64,000 bases of DNA, from the NCBI RefSeq assembly GCF_033406955.1, contig NZ_CP137734.1, positions 3,782,001-3,846,000 of the forward strand, read 5' to 3'. Shown piece after piece: positions 16,885 through 24,780 of this stretch. Position numbers and translations under genes: made by a program. A model generated the notes under the pieces. It worked only from the letters and a program-made list of their open reading frames with translations. It made no database searches and was not told the origin of the DNA. How positions within the stretch are numbered: the stretch's first letter is position 1; every line of letters starts with the position of its first letter. The stretch comes from Streptomyces violaceoruber (lineage in GTDB: Bacteria; Actinomycetota; Actinomycetes; Streptomycetales; Streptomycetaceae).

Positions 16885-17982
16885 ATGCGGACACTGGGCG
16901 GGGAACAGGTGGAAGAGGCCGTCGCGGGCGCCGTGGCGCTGCTGCGGACGGCGACGGACCGGGACTGGGAGTCGGTGCGGGCCGGGCGGTCGGAGTGGGA
17001 CTGCCGGTACACGGCGGAGCACGTCGCGGGCATCCTCGTCACCTACGCGGGTCAGCTGGCCGGACGGGCCACCGAGGGGTGGGTCCCCTTCGAGATCACC
17101 TTCGACGAGGGCACCGGCAACGAGGGCGTGCTCCAGGTCGCCGAGACCACCGGCGTGCTGCTCGCCGCCACCCTCCGCGCCACCCCGCGCGAGGTCCGGG
17201 CCTTCCACCCGTACCCCTTCCGCAGCGCGGACCGCGAGGGCTTCGCCGCGATGGCGATCACCGAGGTGTTCCTGCACACGCACGACATCGCCGAGGGCCT
17301 CGGACTGACCTACGCACCGCCCGCCGAGCGGTGCGCGGACCTCCTCGCCCGGCTCTTCCCGCACGTCCGGCCCGACACCGACCCCTGGCGCACCCTGCTG
17401 TGGGCCACGGGCCGCGGCGACCTGCCCGGACGCGCCCCGGTCACCGAGTGGCGCTGGCGCAACAACCTGGTGATCCCGGCCGAGCGGCTCACCCTCCAGG
17501 GCGTCACGCCCGCCGCCGCGGCCGACCTCGCCGCGGGCGGCGACGGCGGCTTCGCATGGATCGACGGCGGGCCCTTCCAGGGCACCCGGGACGCCGCCGG
17601 AATGCTGGTCAAGGCCTACGAGACGGGGGTCCACCGCCCGGCGTGGGGGGTCTTCGCCCTCGTCCGGCGCGAGGACGGGCGCGCGGTCGGCGGCATCGGC
17701 TTCCACGGGGTGCCGGACGAGAAGGGCCGGGTGGAGATCGGCTACGACCTCGTCGAGGCGGCCCGGGGCAACGGCTACGCGACCGAGGGACTGCGCGCGC
17801 TGTCAGCGTGGGCCCTGGGGCGGGAGACGGTGACGTCCGTGCGCGCCACGACGGATCCGGAGAACACGGCGTCGCAGGCGGTCATCGTCCGCGCCGGGTT
17901 CACCCGGGTCGCCGGGGACTCCGCCGAGGGCGGCGAGGCCGGTGAGGGCGCCGGGCAGTTCGCCTACGAGCTGCGCGGCTGA
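16885..17982 (+). CDS. Fusion of DinB/MDMPI-like domain and GNAT acetyltransferase
   Basis: This 365-residue protein has two parts. Residues 1-185 look like a DinB/maleylpyruvate-isomerase-type helical domain (EWDCRYTAEHVAGIL, and ITEVFLHTHDIAEGLGL with His residues). Residues 190-365 form a RimJ/RimL-like GNAT domain with EIGYDLVEAARGNGYATEGLRALSAWAL, the acetyl-CoA loop RGNGYA, and the C-terminal NTASQAVIVRAGFTRV. Fusion of a putative thiol-transferase fold to an acetyltransferase suggests paired modification and tailoring of a small molecule, but the substrate is unknown. The 3' end overlaps the convergent DUF4031 gene by 19 bases. Confidence 0.83.
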   Translation: MRTLGGEQVEEAVAGAVALLRTATDRDWESVRAGRSEWDCRYTAEHVAGILVTYAGQLAGRATEGWVPFEITFDEGTGNEGVLQVAETTGVLLAATLRATPREVRAFHPYPFRSADREGFAAMAITEVFLHTHDIAEGLGLTYAPPAERCADLLARLFPHVRPDTDPWRTLLWATGRGDLPGRAPVTEWRWRNNLVIPAERLTLQGVTPAAAADLAAGGDGGFAWIDGGPFQGTRDAAGMLVKAYETGVHRPAWGVFALVRREDGRAVGGIGFHGVPDEKGRVEIGYDLVEAARGNGYATEGLRALSAWALGRETVTSVRATTDPENTASQAVIVRAGFTRVAGDSAEGGEAGEGAGQFAYELRG

Positions 17983-18260
17983 GCACCCGGGGCGGTACGG
18001 GCGGCCCCCTTGCGGCGGCGCAGGCCCGCCCCGTGCAGCAGCCGCACCACCTCGCGGCTGCTGACCTCCAGCGCGCCGGCGGACACCGCGTCGGCGTACC
18101 GGTGGGCGGGCAGGTCGTAGTGGTCGCGCTCGAAGGCGCGGCGCGGCACGCCCAGGGCGTCGGCGAAGGCGTGCAGTTCGGCGTAGGAGACGTCGCTCAC
18201 CAGGTGGGACCAGAGGCGTCCGTGGCCCGGCCAGGTCGGCGGGTCGATGTAGAGGGTCAT
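17964..18260 (-). CDS. DUF4031 domain protein
   Basis: This is a 98-residue protein beginning MTLYIDPPTWPGHGRLWSHL, the characteristic DUF4031 start, and continuing with SDVSYAELHAFADALGVPRRAFERDHYDLP. The family is small, cytoplasmic and of unknown function, and is common in actinobacteria. The C-terminal basic tail RRRKGAARTAPGAQPRSS lies partly in the 19-base overlap with the convergent acetyltransferase-fusion gene. Ten bases separate it from the upstream hypothetical gene on the same strand, so the two likely form a two-gene operon. Confidence 0.82.
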   Translation of the reverse strand: MTLYIDPPTWPGHGRLWSHLVSDVSYAELHAFADALGVPRRAFERDHYDLPAHRYADAVSAGALEVSSREVVRLLHGAGLRRRKGAARTAPGAQPRSS

Positions 18261-18270
18261 CCCGGCGTCC

Positions 18271-18651
18271 TCACGAGGGGGCTCCGCCGGTGGCCGCGCC
18301 CAGCGAGCCGACCGCCGCGACCTTCACGCCCGCCTTGCCGCACACCCAGTGCGGGTCGGGACCCAGCTCGGGCTCGACGTCCAGCGCGTGCGGGTCGCCG
18401 GAGCCGCACACCGGGCACAGCGGCCAGCGGCCGTACCGCTCCAGCAGCGCGTCCTGCACGTCCTGTGCGACCAGGCCGGCCACGAACTCCACGCCCTCGG
18501 GCCACTGCTCGACCCACCAGCGCCGCTGCACGACGGACTCCTCGACCAGCGAGACGACGTCCGGTTCGGCGACCTCGCCCGCCACCAGGTCGGCGAGCAC
18601 GAGGGCGCGTGCGGCATGCAGTGCCTGCTCCAGGGGGCTGATGGGGTTCAT
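18271..18651 (-). CDS. Hypothetical protein with Cys cluster, 126 residues
   Basis: This soluble protein starts at ATG 18651 (MNPISPLEQALHAARALVLAD). An acidic helical N-terminal part includes VVQRRWWVEQWPEGVEFVAGLVAQDVQDALLE. The C-terminal part carries CPVC and a later Cys (HWVCGKAG), reminiscent of an incomplete zinc ribbon. No family is recognised. It heads a probable operon with the DUF4031 gene and is divergent from the RpiR-family regulator, sharing an intergenic region that holds two GAAA/TTTC palindromes. Confidence 0.72.
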   Translation of the reverse strand: MNPISPLEQALHAARALVLADLVAGEVAEPDVVSLVEESVVQRRWWVEQWPEGVEFVAGLVAQDVQDALLERYGRWPLCPVCGSGDPHALDVEPELGPDPHWVCGKAGVKVAAVGSLGAATGGAPS

Positions 18652-18689
18652 GCACCCATTGTGCGCACTCTTGACCCGCGGACCGAAAC

Positions 18690-18733
18690 GAAAATATCTT
18701 TCATGAGTGACCGATGAAGTGAAGGAAACTTTC
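18690..18733. promoter_or_regulatory. Putative operator pair for the MurR/RpiR regulator
   Basis: GAAAATATCTTTC (18690-18702, GAAA-N5-TTTC) and GAAACTTTC (18725-18733, GAAA-C-TTTC, a perfect palindrome) lie immediately upstream of the GTG at 18734. GAAA/TTTC-type palindromes are plausible sites for RpiR-family regulators. The second site abuts the start codon chosen here, so binding would block translation initiation or promoter clearance. This is an inference from symmetry and position. Confidence 0.5.
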
Positions 18734-19687
18734 GTGAACGCTTCCGGGGGCCGCCGTGCCACCGGCGGCGGGAGCGCGCCACCCGCGCCGCCCGCGCCCG
18801 CCGCCCTCGCGGCCAAGGTCCGCACCCTGGGGCCGTCGATGACCCGTTCCATGCAGCGGGTCGCCGAGGCCGTCGCGGGCGACCCGGCCGGCTGCGCGGC
18901 CCTCACGGTCACCGGCCTGGCCGAGCTGACCGGCACCAGCGAGGCGACCGTCGTACGCACCGCCCGGCTGCTCGGCTACCCCGGCTACCGCGACCTGCGC
19001 CTCGCGCTCGCCGGGCTGGCCGCCCAGCAGCAGTCCGGCCGCGCGCCCGCCATCACGACGGACATCGCGGTCGACGACCCGATCGCCGACGTGGTCGCCA
19101 AGCTGGCCTACGACGAGCAGCAGACCCTCGCGGACACGGCCGCCGGTCTGGACACCGTGCAGCTCGGCGCGGCCGTCGCCGCACTGACCGCCGCCCGGCG
19201 CACCGACGTGTACGGCATCGGCGCGTCCAACCTGGTCGCCCAGGACCTCACCCAGAAGATGCTGCGCATAGGGCTCATAGCCCACGCCCCGGGCGATCCG
19301 CACCTCGCCGTCACCAACGCGGTGCAGTTGCGCGCCGGGGACGTGGCCCTGGCGATCACGCACTCCGGCTCCACGGGCGACGTCATCGAACCGCTCCGGG
19401 TCGCCTTCGAACGGGGCGCGACGACCATCGCCATCACCGGCCGCCCCGACAGTCCCGTCACCCAGTACGCCGACCACGTGCTGACCACGTCCACCGCCCG
19501 GGAGAGCGAGCTGCGGCCGGCGGCCATGTCGTCCCGGACCAGCCAGCTGCTGGTCGTGGACTGCCTCTTCGTGGGGGTGGCGCAGCGGACGTACGAGTCG
19601 GCCGCGCCGGCCTTGGCGGCGTCCTACGAGGCGTTGGCGCATCGGCACGGGGCGCTCCGCGGGGTTGCGGGGGACCGTAGGGCTTGA
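18734..19687 (+). CDS. murR: RpiR/MurR family transcriptional regulator with SIS domain
   Basis: This 317-residue regulator has an N-terminal RpiR-type helix-turn-helix (SMQRVAEAVAGDP...LTVTGLAELTGTSEATVVRTARLLGYPGYRDLRLAL) and a C-terminal sugar-isomerase (SIS) domain with VYGIGASNLVAQDL and ALAITHSGSTGDVIEPL, which binds a phosphosugar, presumably N-acetylmuramic acid 6-phosphate. The GTG at 18734 is favoured by AAGGAA upstream. A GTG at 18707 has no ribosome-binding site and would overlap the palindromes. murQ follows 98 bases downstream, so it probably controls cell-wall muropeptide recycling. Confidence 0.85.
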   Translation: MNASGGRRATGGGSAPPAPPAPAALAAKVRTLGPSMTRSMQRVAEAVAGDPAGCAALTVTGLAELTGTSEATVVRTARLLGYPGYRDLRLALAGLAAQQQSGRAPAITTDIAVDDPIADVVAKLAYDEQQTLADTAAGLDTVQLGAAVAALTAARRTDVYGIGASNLVAQDLTQKMLRIGLIAHAPGDPHLAVTNAVQLRAGDVALAITHSGSTGDVIEPLRVAFERGATTIAITGRPDSPVTQYADHVLTTSTARESELRPAAMSSRTSQLLVVDCLFVGVAQRTYESAAPALAASYEALAHRHGALRGVAGDRRA

Positions 19688-19696
19688 GCTTTGCGG

Positions 19697-19745
19697 GCGG
19701 CTGCGGGTCCGTCGTGGTTGATCGCGCAGTTCCCCGCGCCCCTGG
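19697..19745. repeat. Dispersed Streptomyces intergenic repeat
   Basis: The segment containing CTGCGGGTCCGTCGTGG and CGCGCAGTTCCCCGCGCC belongs to a family I recognise as present in many copies between genes of Streptomyces chromosomes. Here it occupies the gap between murR and murQ. Its role is unknown; recognition is from memory. Confidence 0.6.
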
Positions 19746-19785
19746 GTTAGTACAGGCATCGCAAGTTGAAAAGGGCCGTATCTTC

Positions 19786-20721
19786 ATGACCTCCACCCCC
19801 CATCACCCCGATCTGCGTTCGCAGTTGGAGACGTTGACCACCGAGGCGTTCCGGCCGGAGCTGGCCGAGATCGATCAGTTGCCGACGCTGGACATCGCGC
19901 GGCTGATGAACGGCGAGGACGCCACCGTGCCCGCCGCCGTCGCCGAGCGGCTGCCGGAGATCGCCGCCGCCATCGACGCCGTGGCCGTCCGGATGGCGCG
20001 CGGCGGGCGGCTGATCTACGCGGGCGCCGGTACGGCCGGACGCCTGGGCGTGCTGGACGCCTCCGAGTGCCCGCCCACCTTCAACACCGGCCCCGGGCAG
20101 GTGGTCGGCCTGATCGCGGGCGGCCCGGACGCCATGGTCACCTCCATCGAGGGCGCCGAGGACTCCCCCGAGCTGGCCCGCGCCGACCTGGACGCCCTCG
20201 CGCTGACCGCCGACGACACGGTGGTCGGCGTCTCCGCCTCCGGCCGCACCCCGTACGCGGTGGGCGCCGTCGAGTACGCGCGCTCGCTCGGCGCCCTGAC
20301 CGTCGGCCTCGCCTGCAACCGGGACAGCGCCCTGGCCGCCGCGGCCGAGCACGGCATCGAGGTGGTCACCGGGCCGGAGCTGCTCACCGGCTCGACGCGG
20401 CTGAAGGCGGGCACGGCGCAGAAGCTGGTCCTGAACATGCTGTCGACGATCACGATGATCCGGCTCGGCAAGACGTACGGGAACCTGATGGTGGACGTGC
20501 GCGCCTCCAACGAGAAGCTGCGGGCCCGCTCGCGCCGCATCGTCGCCCTCGCCACCGGCGCCGCCGACGACGACATCGAGCGGGCCCTGACGGCGACCGA
20601 CGGCGAGGTCAAGGACGCGATCCTGGTCCTGCTGGCCGACGTGGACGGCCCGACGGCCGCCCGGCTGCTGGCGGAGTCCGGCGGTCACCTGCGGGCGGCG
20701 CTGGCGGCGGCGCTCGGCTGA
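19786..20721 (+). CDS. murQ: N-acetylmuramic acid 6-phosphate etherase
   Basis: MurQ (311 residues) cleaves the lactyl ether of MurNAc-6-phosphate to GlcNAc-6-phosphate and D-lactate in peptidoglycan recycling, in the cytoplasm. Motifs include FRPELAEIDQLPTLDIARLMN at the start, the SIS-fold RLIYAGAGTAGRLGVLDASECPPTF, VVGVSASGRTPYAVGAV, and NLMVDVRASNEKLRARS, all typical of the family. The ATG at 19786 follows GAAAAGGG at a longish spacing. The product feeds into the GlcNAc-6-P pathway encoded by nagA at 40.4 kb in this window. It is likely controlled by the upstream MurR-like regulator. Confidence 0.95.
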   Translation: MTSTPHHPDLRSQLETLTTEAFRPELAEIDQLPTLDIARLMNGEDATVPAAVAERLPEIAAAIDAVAVRMARGGRLIYAGAGTAGRLGVLDASECPPTFNTGPGQVVGLIAGGPDAMVTSIEGAEDSPELARADLDALALTADDTVVGVSASGRTPYAVGAVEYARSLGALTVGLACNRDSALAAAAEHGIEVVTGPELLTGSTRLKAGTAQKLVLNMLSTITMIRLGKTYGNLMVDVRASNEKLRARSRRIVALATGAADDDIERALTATDGEVKDAILVLLADVDGPTAARLLAESGGHLRAALAAALG

Positions 20722-20788
20722 CCGGCCGCGCCGCCTCCGGTCGGCCGGGGGCCCGGGGCGGTCCGCGCCGTGTGCGATTCTGAAGGAC

Positions 20789-21358
20789 ATGAACCACGCC
20801 CAGCTGACCGCCCTGGGCCGCGCCCTGCGCCTCCTCGGTGAGCACGGCGAGGCCCTGACCGCCGACACCCCGGAGGCCAAGCTGCACGAGGTCCGCGCGG
20901 ACCTGAAGCGTGCGCTGGACCAGCTGGAGGAGAGCGTCACCACGGCGGCCCCCAGCACCCGCTGCCCGGAGCACCCGAACGGGCCGGTCGACAGTGCCGC
21001 CCCCGACCTGTGCCTGCTGTGCGAGACCCGCCGCCGCACGGCCCGCCGCGCCGAGTACAGCGGCGGACCGCTCCCGGCCCGGCCCGCCGAGCCGGTCCAG
21101 TCCCGCTACGGCGTACGGGGCGACCGGCCGCAACCCCAGCAGCGCTGGCTGCCCGAGCAGTGGACCGGCCAGGCGTGGCAGCTGTGCGGCACCCCGCGCC
21201 GCGATCGCCGCGAGGCCGAGCTGTACATCGCGGCCCAGCTGCGCGGGCCGCACGCCGCGATGGCCTACCGGCTGGTCCACGAGTTCACGGACTACGAGGT
21301 GCTGCGGGTGTGGGGCACGCCGGTACGGGTGGACATCGAGCCGATGGGCGGCATCTGA
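20789..21358 (+). CDS. Hypothetical protein, 189 residues
   Basis: This soluble protein has an N-terminal helical part (ALGRALRLLGEHGEALTADTP) and a central RCPEHPNGPV...DLCLLCETRRR segment, where the Cys/His spacing could bind zinc. The C-terminal half contains QQRWLPEQWTGQAWQLCGTPRRDRREAELYIAAQL and a final strand pattern. The family is not recognised. The ATG at 20789 fits the expected codon bias. It lies 67 bases after murQ and directly before a TetR gene, whose GTG start follows this stop at once. No function is proposed. Confidence 0.72.
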   Translation: MNHAQLTALGRALRLLGEHGEALTADTPEAKLHEVRADLKRALDQLEESVTTAAPSTRCPEHPNGPVDSAAPDLCLLCETRRRTARRAEYSGGPLPARPAEPVQSRYGVRGDRPQPQQRWLPEQWTGQAWQLCGTPRRDRREAELYIAAQLRGPHAAMAYRLVHEFTDYEVLRVWGTPVRVDIEPMGGI

Positions 21359-21359
21359 C

Positions 21360-21953
21360 GTGGTGAGACGGAACGACCAGCGCCGGGCGGCCCTCGTCGA
21401 CGCGGCGATCGAGGTGCTGGCCGCGCAGGGCGCCCGGGGGCTGACCTTCCGGGCGGTGGACACGGAGGCAGCCGTACCGCCCGGCACCGCGTCCAACTAC
21501 TTCGCCAACCGCGACGACCTGCTCACCCAGGCGGGCGCCCGCGTCTACGAGCGGCTGCGCCCCGACGAGGAGACGATCGCCCGCCAGCGCACCGCCGGCC
21601 GCGACCGGGACACCTACGTCCAGTTGATGCGCGAACTGGTCGACCGCGTCGCCTCGTTCCGCACCGGCTACCTCGCCCTGCTGGAGCTGCGCCTGGAGGC
21701 CACCCGGCGCCCCGGTCTGCGCGCGGTGCTGACCGAGCGCGTCCGCGAGGACGTCGCCGCCAACGTGGCCTACCACGAGGCGTCCGGCCTCCCCGGTGAC
21801 GCCATGGCCGTCAAGCTGCTCATCCTCGCCCTGAACTGGCTGATCGTCGAACAGCTCACGCTGCCGGACGTGTTCACGGAGGAGGAGCGGGACCGGCTGG
21901 TGACGGCGGCGGTCGAACGCATCGTGGTGCCGGACGGACCGGACCGGGACTGA
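21360..21953 (+). CDS. TetR family transcriptional regulator
   Basis: This 197-residue regulator has an N-terminal helix-turn-helix (LVDAAIEVLAAQGARGLTFRAVDTEAAVPPGTASNYFANRDDLL, residues 10-55) and a helical C-terminal ligand domain ending in ERIVVPDGPDRD. The adjacent GTG codons at 21360 and 21363 are both possible starts. The first stop-adjacent GTG is taken, two bases past the preceding stop, suggesting coupling to the hypothetical gene upstream. It converges with the SDR gene, leaving 13 bases between them. Targets and ligand are unknown. Confidence 0.87.
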   Translation: MVRRNDQRRAALVDAAIEVLAAQGARGLTFRAVDTEAAVPPGTASNYFANRDDLLTQAGARVYERLRPDEETIARQRTAGRDRDTYVQLMRELVDRVASFRTGYLALLELRLEATRRPGLRAVLTERVREDVAANVAYHEASGLPGDAMAVKLLILALNWLIVEQLTLPDVFTEEERDRLVTAAVERIVVPDGPDRD

Positions 21954-21966
21954 TCCCGCCGCCGGG

Positions 21967-22716
21967 TCAGATCTGGTTCTCGCCGCCGTCGACGTACCAG
22001 TTGGCGCCGAGGACGAAGCTGCTCTGGTCCGAGGCCAGGAAGGCCACCACCGCGGCGACCTCCTCGGGGCGCCCCATCCGGCCGATCGCGGTGTCCCCGG
22101 CGAGCTTCGTGTGGACGGTGGGCGCGTTCGACTCACCGAAGAGGTTGGTGATCCCGGGGGTGTCGACCGGGCCCGGGGAGATCGCGTTGACCCGGACGCC
22201 ACGGCCCTTGAGTTCGTTGGCCCAGCCCCGCGCGAAGGTCCGGACGGCGGCCTTGGAGGCGGCGTACAGACTGAACGCCTCGGCGCCGTTGTCGGCGGCG
22301 GTGGAGGCGTTGAGGATCACCGAGGCACCGTCGTTGAGCAGCGGCAGCGCCTTCTGCACGGTGAAGAGCGTGCCGCGCACGTTGACGCCGAAGATCTCCT
22401 CGAACCGCTCCTCGGTGATCTCCTCCAGCGGCACCAGCGAGGCGGTCGCCGCGTTGGCGAAGACCACGTCGAGCCCCCGGCCGCGGGCGCGGACCGCTTC
22501 GTAGAGCCGGTCCAGGTCGGCCGGGTCCGAGACGTCACCGGCCACCGCCGTGACCCGCCCCGCTCCGATGATCTCCACGGCCTTGTCCAGGGCCTCCTTG
22601 CGCCGCCCGGTGATGAACACGTGCGCGCCCTCGTCCGCCAGCCGCACCGCGCTGGCCAGGCCGATCCCCGTACCGCCGCCGGTGACGACGGCCGTCCTGC
22701 CTTCGAGCTGTCCCAT
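21967..22716 (-). CDS. SDR family NAD(P)-dependent oxidoreductase
   Basis: This 249-residue classical short-chain dehydrogenase carries TGGGTGIG (cofactor loop), a DVSDPAD segment, NAATA, the serine of ILNASTAADN, and YAASK (catalytic Tyr and Lys). The sequence after the cofactor loop, ITGRRKE, suggests a preference for NADP. The substrate is not inferable. The ATG at 22716 is preceded by AAGGG. It is divergent from a TetR gene and its promoter region contains two strong palindromes, so it is almost certainly repressed by that TetR protein. Confidence 0.93.
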   Translation of the reverse strand: MGQLEGRTAVVTGGGTGIGLASAVRLADEGAHVFITGRRKEALDKAVEIIGAGRVTAVAGDVSDPADLDRLYEAVRARGRGLDVVFANAATASLVPLEEITEERFEEIFGVNVRGTLFTVQKALPLLNDGASVILNASTAADNGAEAFSLYAASKAAVRTFARGWANELKGRGVRVNAISPGPVDTPGITNLFGESNAPTVHTKLAGDTAIGRMGRPEEVAAVVAFLASDQSSFVLGANWYVDGGENQI

Positions 22717-22740
22717 GGTGAGCACCCTTCTCGATATTCG

Positions 22741-22754
22741 GTACCGATCGGTAC
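22741..22754. promoter_or_regulatory. TetR operator 1 (SDR side)
   Basis: GTACCGATCGGTAC is a perfect 14-base palindrome in the divergent region, 25 bases upstream of the SDR start codon at 22716. Near-symmetry extends to a TTCG...TGAA flank. With operator 2 and a third copy at 28007-28018 it defines the core TACCGATCGGTA. Confidence 0.8.
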
Positions 22755-22774
22755 TGAAAGCGACCGTAGCACAT

Positions 22775-22792
22775 CCGTACCGATCGATACGG
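22775..22792. promoter_or_regulatory. TetR operator 2 (tetR side)
   Basis: CCGTACCGATCGATACGG is an 18-base palindrome with one imperfect pair. It lies 19 bases upstream of the TetR gene start at 22811 and shares the TACCGATCG core with operator 1. It would mediate autoregulation. Confidence 0.75.
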
Positions 22793-22810
22793 AAGGCGTA
22801 GACTGGAGCC

Positions 22811-23419
22811 ATGGAGACGCGACAGAAGGGGTCGATCGGCCGGCCGAGAGGCTTCGACGCCGACGAGGCGCTGGAGAAGGCCATGCGGGTCTTCTGGGAG
22901 CAGGGCTACGAGGGCGCCAGCCTCACCGACCTGACCGGCGCCATGGGCATCACCCGCACCAGCATGTACGCGGCCTTCGGCAACAAGGAGGACCTGTTCC
23001 GCAAGGCGCTCGAACGCTACGAGGAGGGCCCCGCCTCCTATGTCGCCCGCGCCCTGCGGGAACCGACCGCCCGCGAGGTGGCGACCGCGTTCCTGAAGGG
23101 TGCCGTCCAGGTCAGCACCCGCCCCGACTGCCCGTCCGGCTGCCTGGGCGTCCAGGGCTCACTCGCCGCCGGCGAGACCGGACGCTCCGCCCGTGACCTG
23201 CTCGCCGACTGGCGCGAAGGGGGCGTCGCCCAACTCCGCGACCGGTTTCGGCAGGCCGTCGACGACGGCGACCTGCCGCCCGACACGGACCCCCTGCACA
23301 TCGCCCGGTACCTCATGACGTTCGCCAACGGCATCTCCGTGCAGGCCACCGGCGGCGCCACCCGGGAAGACCTCCAGCGGGTGGCCGAGACGGCCCTGCG
23401 CACCTGGCCACCCGCCTGA
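22811..23419 (+). CDS. TetR family regulator of the divergent SDR gene
   Basis: This 202-residue TetR protein has its helix-turn-helix in residues 15-60 (EALEKAMRVFWEQGYEGASLTDLTGAMGITRTSMYAAFGNKEDLF). The C-terminal ligand domain has Cys residues in RPDCPSGCLGVQG, a motif common in one large TetR subgroup, often next to oxidoreductases. It is divergent from the SDR gene with two palindromic operators between them, the classical local-repressor layout. A third matching palindrome precedes the old-yellow-enzyme gene at 27985, so the regulator may also act there. Confidence 0.92.
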   Translation: METRQKGSIGRPRGFDADEALEKAMRVFWEQGYEGASLTDLTGAMGITRTSMYAAFGNKEDLFRKALERYEEGPASYVARALREPTAREVATAFLKGAVQVSTRPDCPSGCLGVQGSLAAGETGRSARDLLADWREGGVAQLRDRFRQAVDDGDLPPDTDPLHIARYLMTFANGISVQATGGATREDLQRVAETALRTWPPA

Positions 23420-23429
23420 CGCCCGTCCC

Positions 23430-23819
23430 TCAGGGCCGTACGCTCTCGTGGTTCGTCCTGCGCAGCCGCGCCTTCAGCACCTCCTCCGGCCGGGCCACCG
23501 CCACCGACGCCCGCGGACAGTCCCACTCCCGGCCCCCCGCGACCGGCCGCAACCGCACACTGCCGCCCACATGGCCCATCACCTCCCCCACGCGCCCGTC
23601 CCGCTCGTCCACGGCATGCGTGCCGACGGCCGGCCGCTCGCCCCGCACCACCGACGCCAGCCGCTCCGCGACCCGTACGTTGCACCGCCCCAGGTCGACC
23701 AGGGCGAACGGCTCGTCACTCGCGCCGGTCACCGGATCGACGCACAGGGACGGCAGCACGACACCGGCGCCCACGAGGGCCTGCCGCAGGGACTCGACGA
23801 CTTCTTCGGTCGACCGCAC
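23430..23819 (-). CDS. Hypothetical protein, 129 residues
   Basis: This soluble protein begins at GTG 23819 (MRSTEEVVESLRQALVGAGVVLPSLCVDPVTG), preceded by GGAGG. It includes FALVDLGRCNVRVAERLASVVRGE. I recall similar proteins next to Scr1-type regulators in Streptomyces, but know no assigned function. It is divergent from the Scr1-type helix-turn-helix gene and converges with the TetR gene, leaving ten bases between stops. Position suggests it belongs with the Scr1/DUF397 unit. Confidence 0.7.
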   Translation of the reverse strand: MRSTEEVVESLRQALVGAGVVLPSLCVDPVTGASDEPFALVDLGRCNVRVAERLASVVRGERPAVGTHAVDERDGRVGEVMGHVGGSVRLRPVAGGREWDCPRASVAVARPEEVLKARLRRTNHESVRP

Positions 23820-23937
23820 CCTTCCTCACCTCCACGCTGAGTTCGTGATTCACGACACAGCGTGTCCACCCCGCCCCTAACCTGGCCATACAGGGCGCTC
23901 CAACAACCCCTGCTGTGCGACCGGGAGTTCCTTCACC

Positions 23938-24780
23938 ATGCCAGGACCGAAAGACCTCGACCCGTCCTCGTCCCCGCGCGCCCTCCTCGGCGCCGAGCTG
24001 CGCCACGCCCGCGAGAAGTCCGGCCTGAGCCAGGAGGAACTGGGCGCGCGGCTGTTCGTCAGCGGCTCCTTCATCGGCCAACTGGAGTCCGGCACGCGCC
24101 GGATGCAGCCGGAGTACGCCCGCCTGCTGGACGACGTCCTGGGCACGGAGGATTTCTTCCGGCGCAACTGCGGAGTTTCCGCCAAGTCCAGCTACCCGAC
24201 CCACTTCGCCGAGGCAGTGGAAGCCGAGTCCCGTGCTGTCTCGATCAAGCAGTACACACCGACGCTAATCCCCGGACTGCTGCAATCGTCGGGCTACGCA
24301 CGGGCGCTGTTCCGCGCTTACGAGCCGACGGCGCCGAAAGAGAAGGTCGACGAATCAGTAGCAGATCGCATCGCACGCGGTCGGCTCCTCGACCATCCAA
24401 CAACCCCCATGTTGTGGACGGTGCTCGACGAAGCCGCCCTGCGGCGCAAGGTGAGCAGCCCACAGGTGATGGCAGAAGCCCTGCGCCACATCGCCGCCCT
24501 CGTCCGCCGCCACCGGATCATCATGCAGGTCCTGCCATTCAGCGCCGGCGAGGTCGGATCCCTGGTGAGCGGCATCAAGCTCATGTACTTCTCCGATTCC
24601 GCTCCCTTCGCGTACGTCGAGGGCGTCGGCATGGGACACCTGACAGACGATCCCCCGACCGTCACACGGCATGAGTTGACGTTCGACCTAGTCAGGGCTG
24701 GCGCACTCTCCCCCCGGGAGTCCTTGGTACTGATCGAGTCGGTGGCGCAGGATTACGAGCATGGAGAACCACACCCGTAA
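23938..24780 (+). CDS. Scr1-type helix-turn-helix regulator (DUF5753)
   Basis: This 280-residue protein has an N-terminal Xre-type helix-turn-helix (residues 18-72, GAELRHAREKSGLSQEELGARLFVSGSFIGQLESGTR) and a DUF5753 domain with QYTPTLIPGLLQSSGYARAL and RIIMQVLPFSAGEVGSL, the Scr1 pattern. Scr1 regulators pair with a small DUF397 partner, and the two act like a toxin-antitoxin-like regulatory pair affecting development and antibiotics. The DUF397 gene overlaps its 3' end by 20 bases. Bases about 24180-24700 are noticeably less GC-rich than the surroundings, with codons such as AAT, GTA and CTA, consistent with horizontal spread of this family. Confidence 0.93.
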   Translation: MPGPKDLDPSSSPRALLGAELRHAREKSGLSQEELGARLFVSGSFIGQLESGTRRMQPEYARLLDDVLGTEDFFRRNCGVSAKSSYPTHFAEAVEAESRAVSIKQYTPTLIPGLLQSSGYARALFRAYEPTAPKEKVDESVADRIARGRLLDHPTTPMLWTVLDEAALRRKVSSPQVMAEALRHIAALVRRHRIIMQVLPFSAGEVGSLVSGIKLMYFSDSAPFAYVEGVGMGHLTDDPPTVTRHELTFDLVRAGALSPRESLVLIESVAQDYEHGEPHP

